Shown: piece after piece, positions 63,841-64,000 of the stretch | Numbering within the stretch: the stretch's first letter is position 1 | How the letters are laid out: each line of letters opens with the position of its first letter | Source: Phymorhynchus buccinoides | Lineage: Eukaryota > Mollusca > Gastropoda > Neogastropoda > Raphitomidae | Direction: 5' to 3' | Length of the DNA: 64,000 nt | Assembly: GCA_017654935.2 (NCBI GenBank) | Contig: CM065687.1 | Span: 18,848,829-18,912,828, forward strand | The notes under the pieces: model-generated | The model's input: only the letters and a program-made list of their open reading frames with translations | Told to the model about the DNA's origin: nothing | Databases searched by the model: none | Program-made: the position numbers and the translations under genes

Positions 63841-64000
63841 TACAAGTGTCTGACTTATAACAATAAAACGGTAAACAAAGGTTAAAAACTACTGACAAGG
63901 ATCGGGTCAAATCATCACTCAGCTATGCTACTAAACACCTTCTGCGTATGTCTTCAACAAGCGTGGTTTTTTTCCCTTAGCCATACAAACCTATTTTTAA

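Overview
The window looks like intron-rich, repeat-dense invertebrate DNA, most likely from a mollusc and possibly a marine gastropod. The reasons are split animal-type genes with GT-AG introns, tRNA-derived SINEs with a tail domain of the kind known from molluscs, CR1/L2-type LINE fragments, very long CA/GA/CT microsatellites and many small inverted-repeat elements (MITEs). The species call is inference. Two blocks of exactly 500 N (28641-29140 and 62748-63247) are scaffold gaps.

Two genes dominate. They are paralogous members of the sugar/inositol branch of the major facilitator superfamily, closest to the proton/myo-inositol cotransporter SLC2A13 (HMIT), and they face each other tail to tail. 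Gene 1 (+ strand, nine exons, 5260-23025) encodes everything from about TM2 to the stop, 522 residues; its first exon or exons lie outside the window. Gene 2 (- strand, six exons, 57744 down to 43988) encodes TM7 to the C-terminus, 323 residues; its TM1-6 exons lie beyond the window or in the second gap. Intron phases match at every shared position. Both keep the Cys-rich TM9-TM10 loop typical of SLC2A13. Gene 2 keeps the family substrate-site motifs (QQLSGIN, GPMPW), whereas gene 1 has replaced them (FVWSGLN, LPGLTF), so gene 1 is probably a paralogue with changed or lost substrate specificity.

Between them, at 33954-34964, an ATG directly after a splice-acceptor-like tract opens a 336-residue Lys/Arg/Glu-rich protein of unknown function with an internal 25-residue duplication.

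The rest is repeats. From 1.2 to 5.2 kb there is a roughly 3-kb, 58-bp minisatellite. Introns of gene 1 hold MITEs, an AAGGTCA-rich modular repeat, LINE and SINE pieces and microsatellites. From 24 to 33 kb lies unannotated A/T-rich DNA, CT microsatellites, a gap, and a composite 1.5-kb repeat that is the inverted copy of one at 13.4-14.9 kb. From 36 to 43 kb is a set of nested MITEs with readable target-site duplications (TTAA or TA). Gene 2 introns carry three independent tandem arrays, each built from the 3' splice site of the next exon, plus a tandem duplication of an exon end with its donor site. From 59.0 to 59.6 kb there is a 90-bp minisatellite.

The most unusual structure is the coupling of repeats to splice junctions. 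In gene 2, three of five visible introns have multiplied their own acceptors, and a fourth (coding exon at 48773-49020) has two stacked TTAA-type MITEs 15 nt from the acceptor. In gene 1, exon 5 has a 112-bp TTAA-flanked MITE wedged between its pyrimidine tract and the AG.
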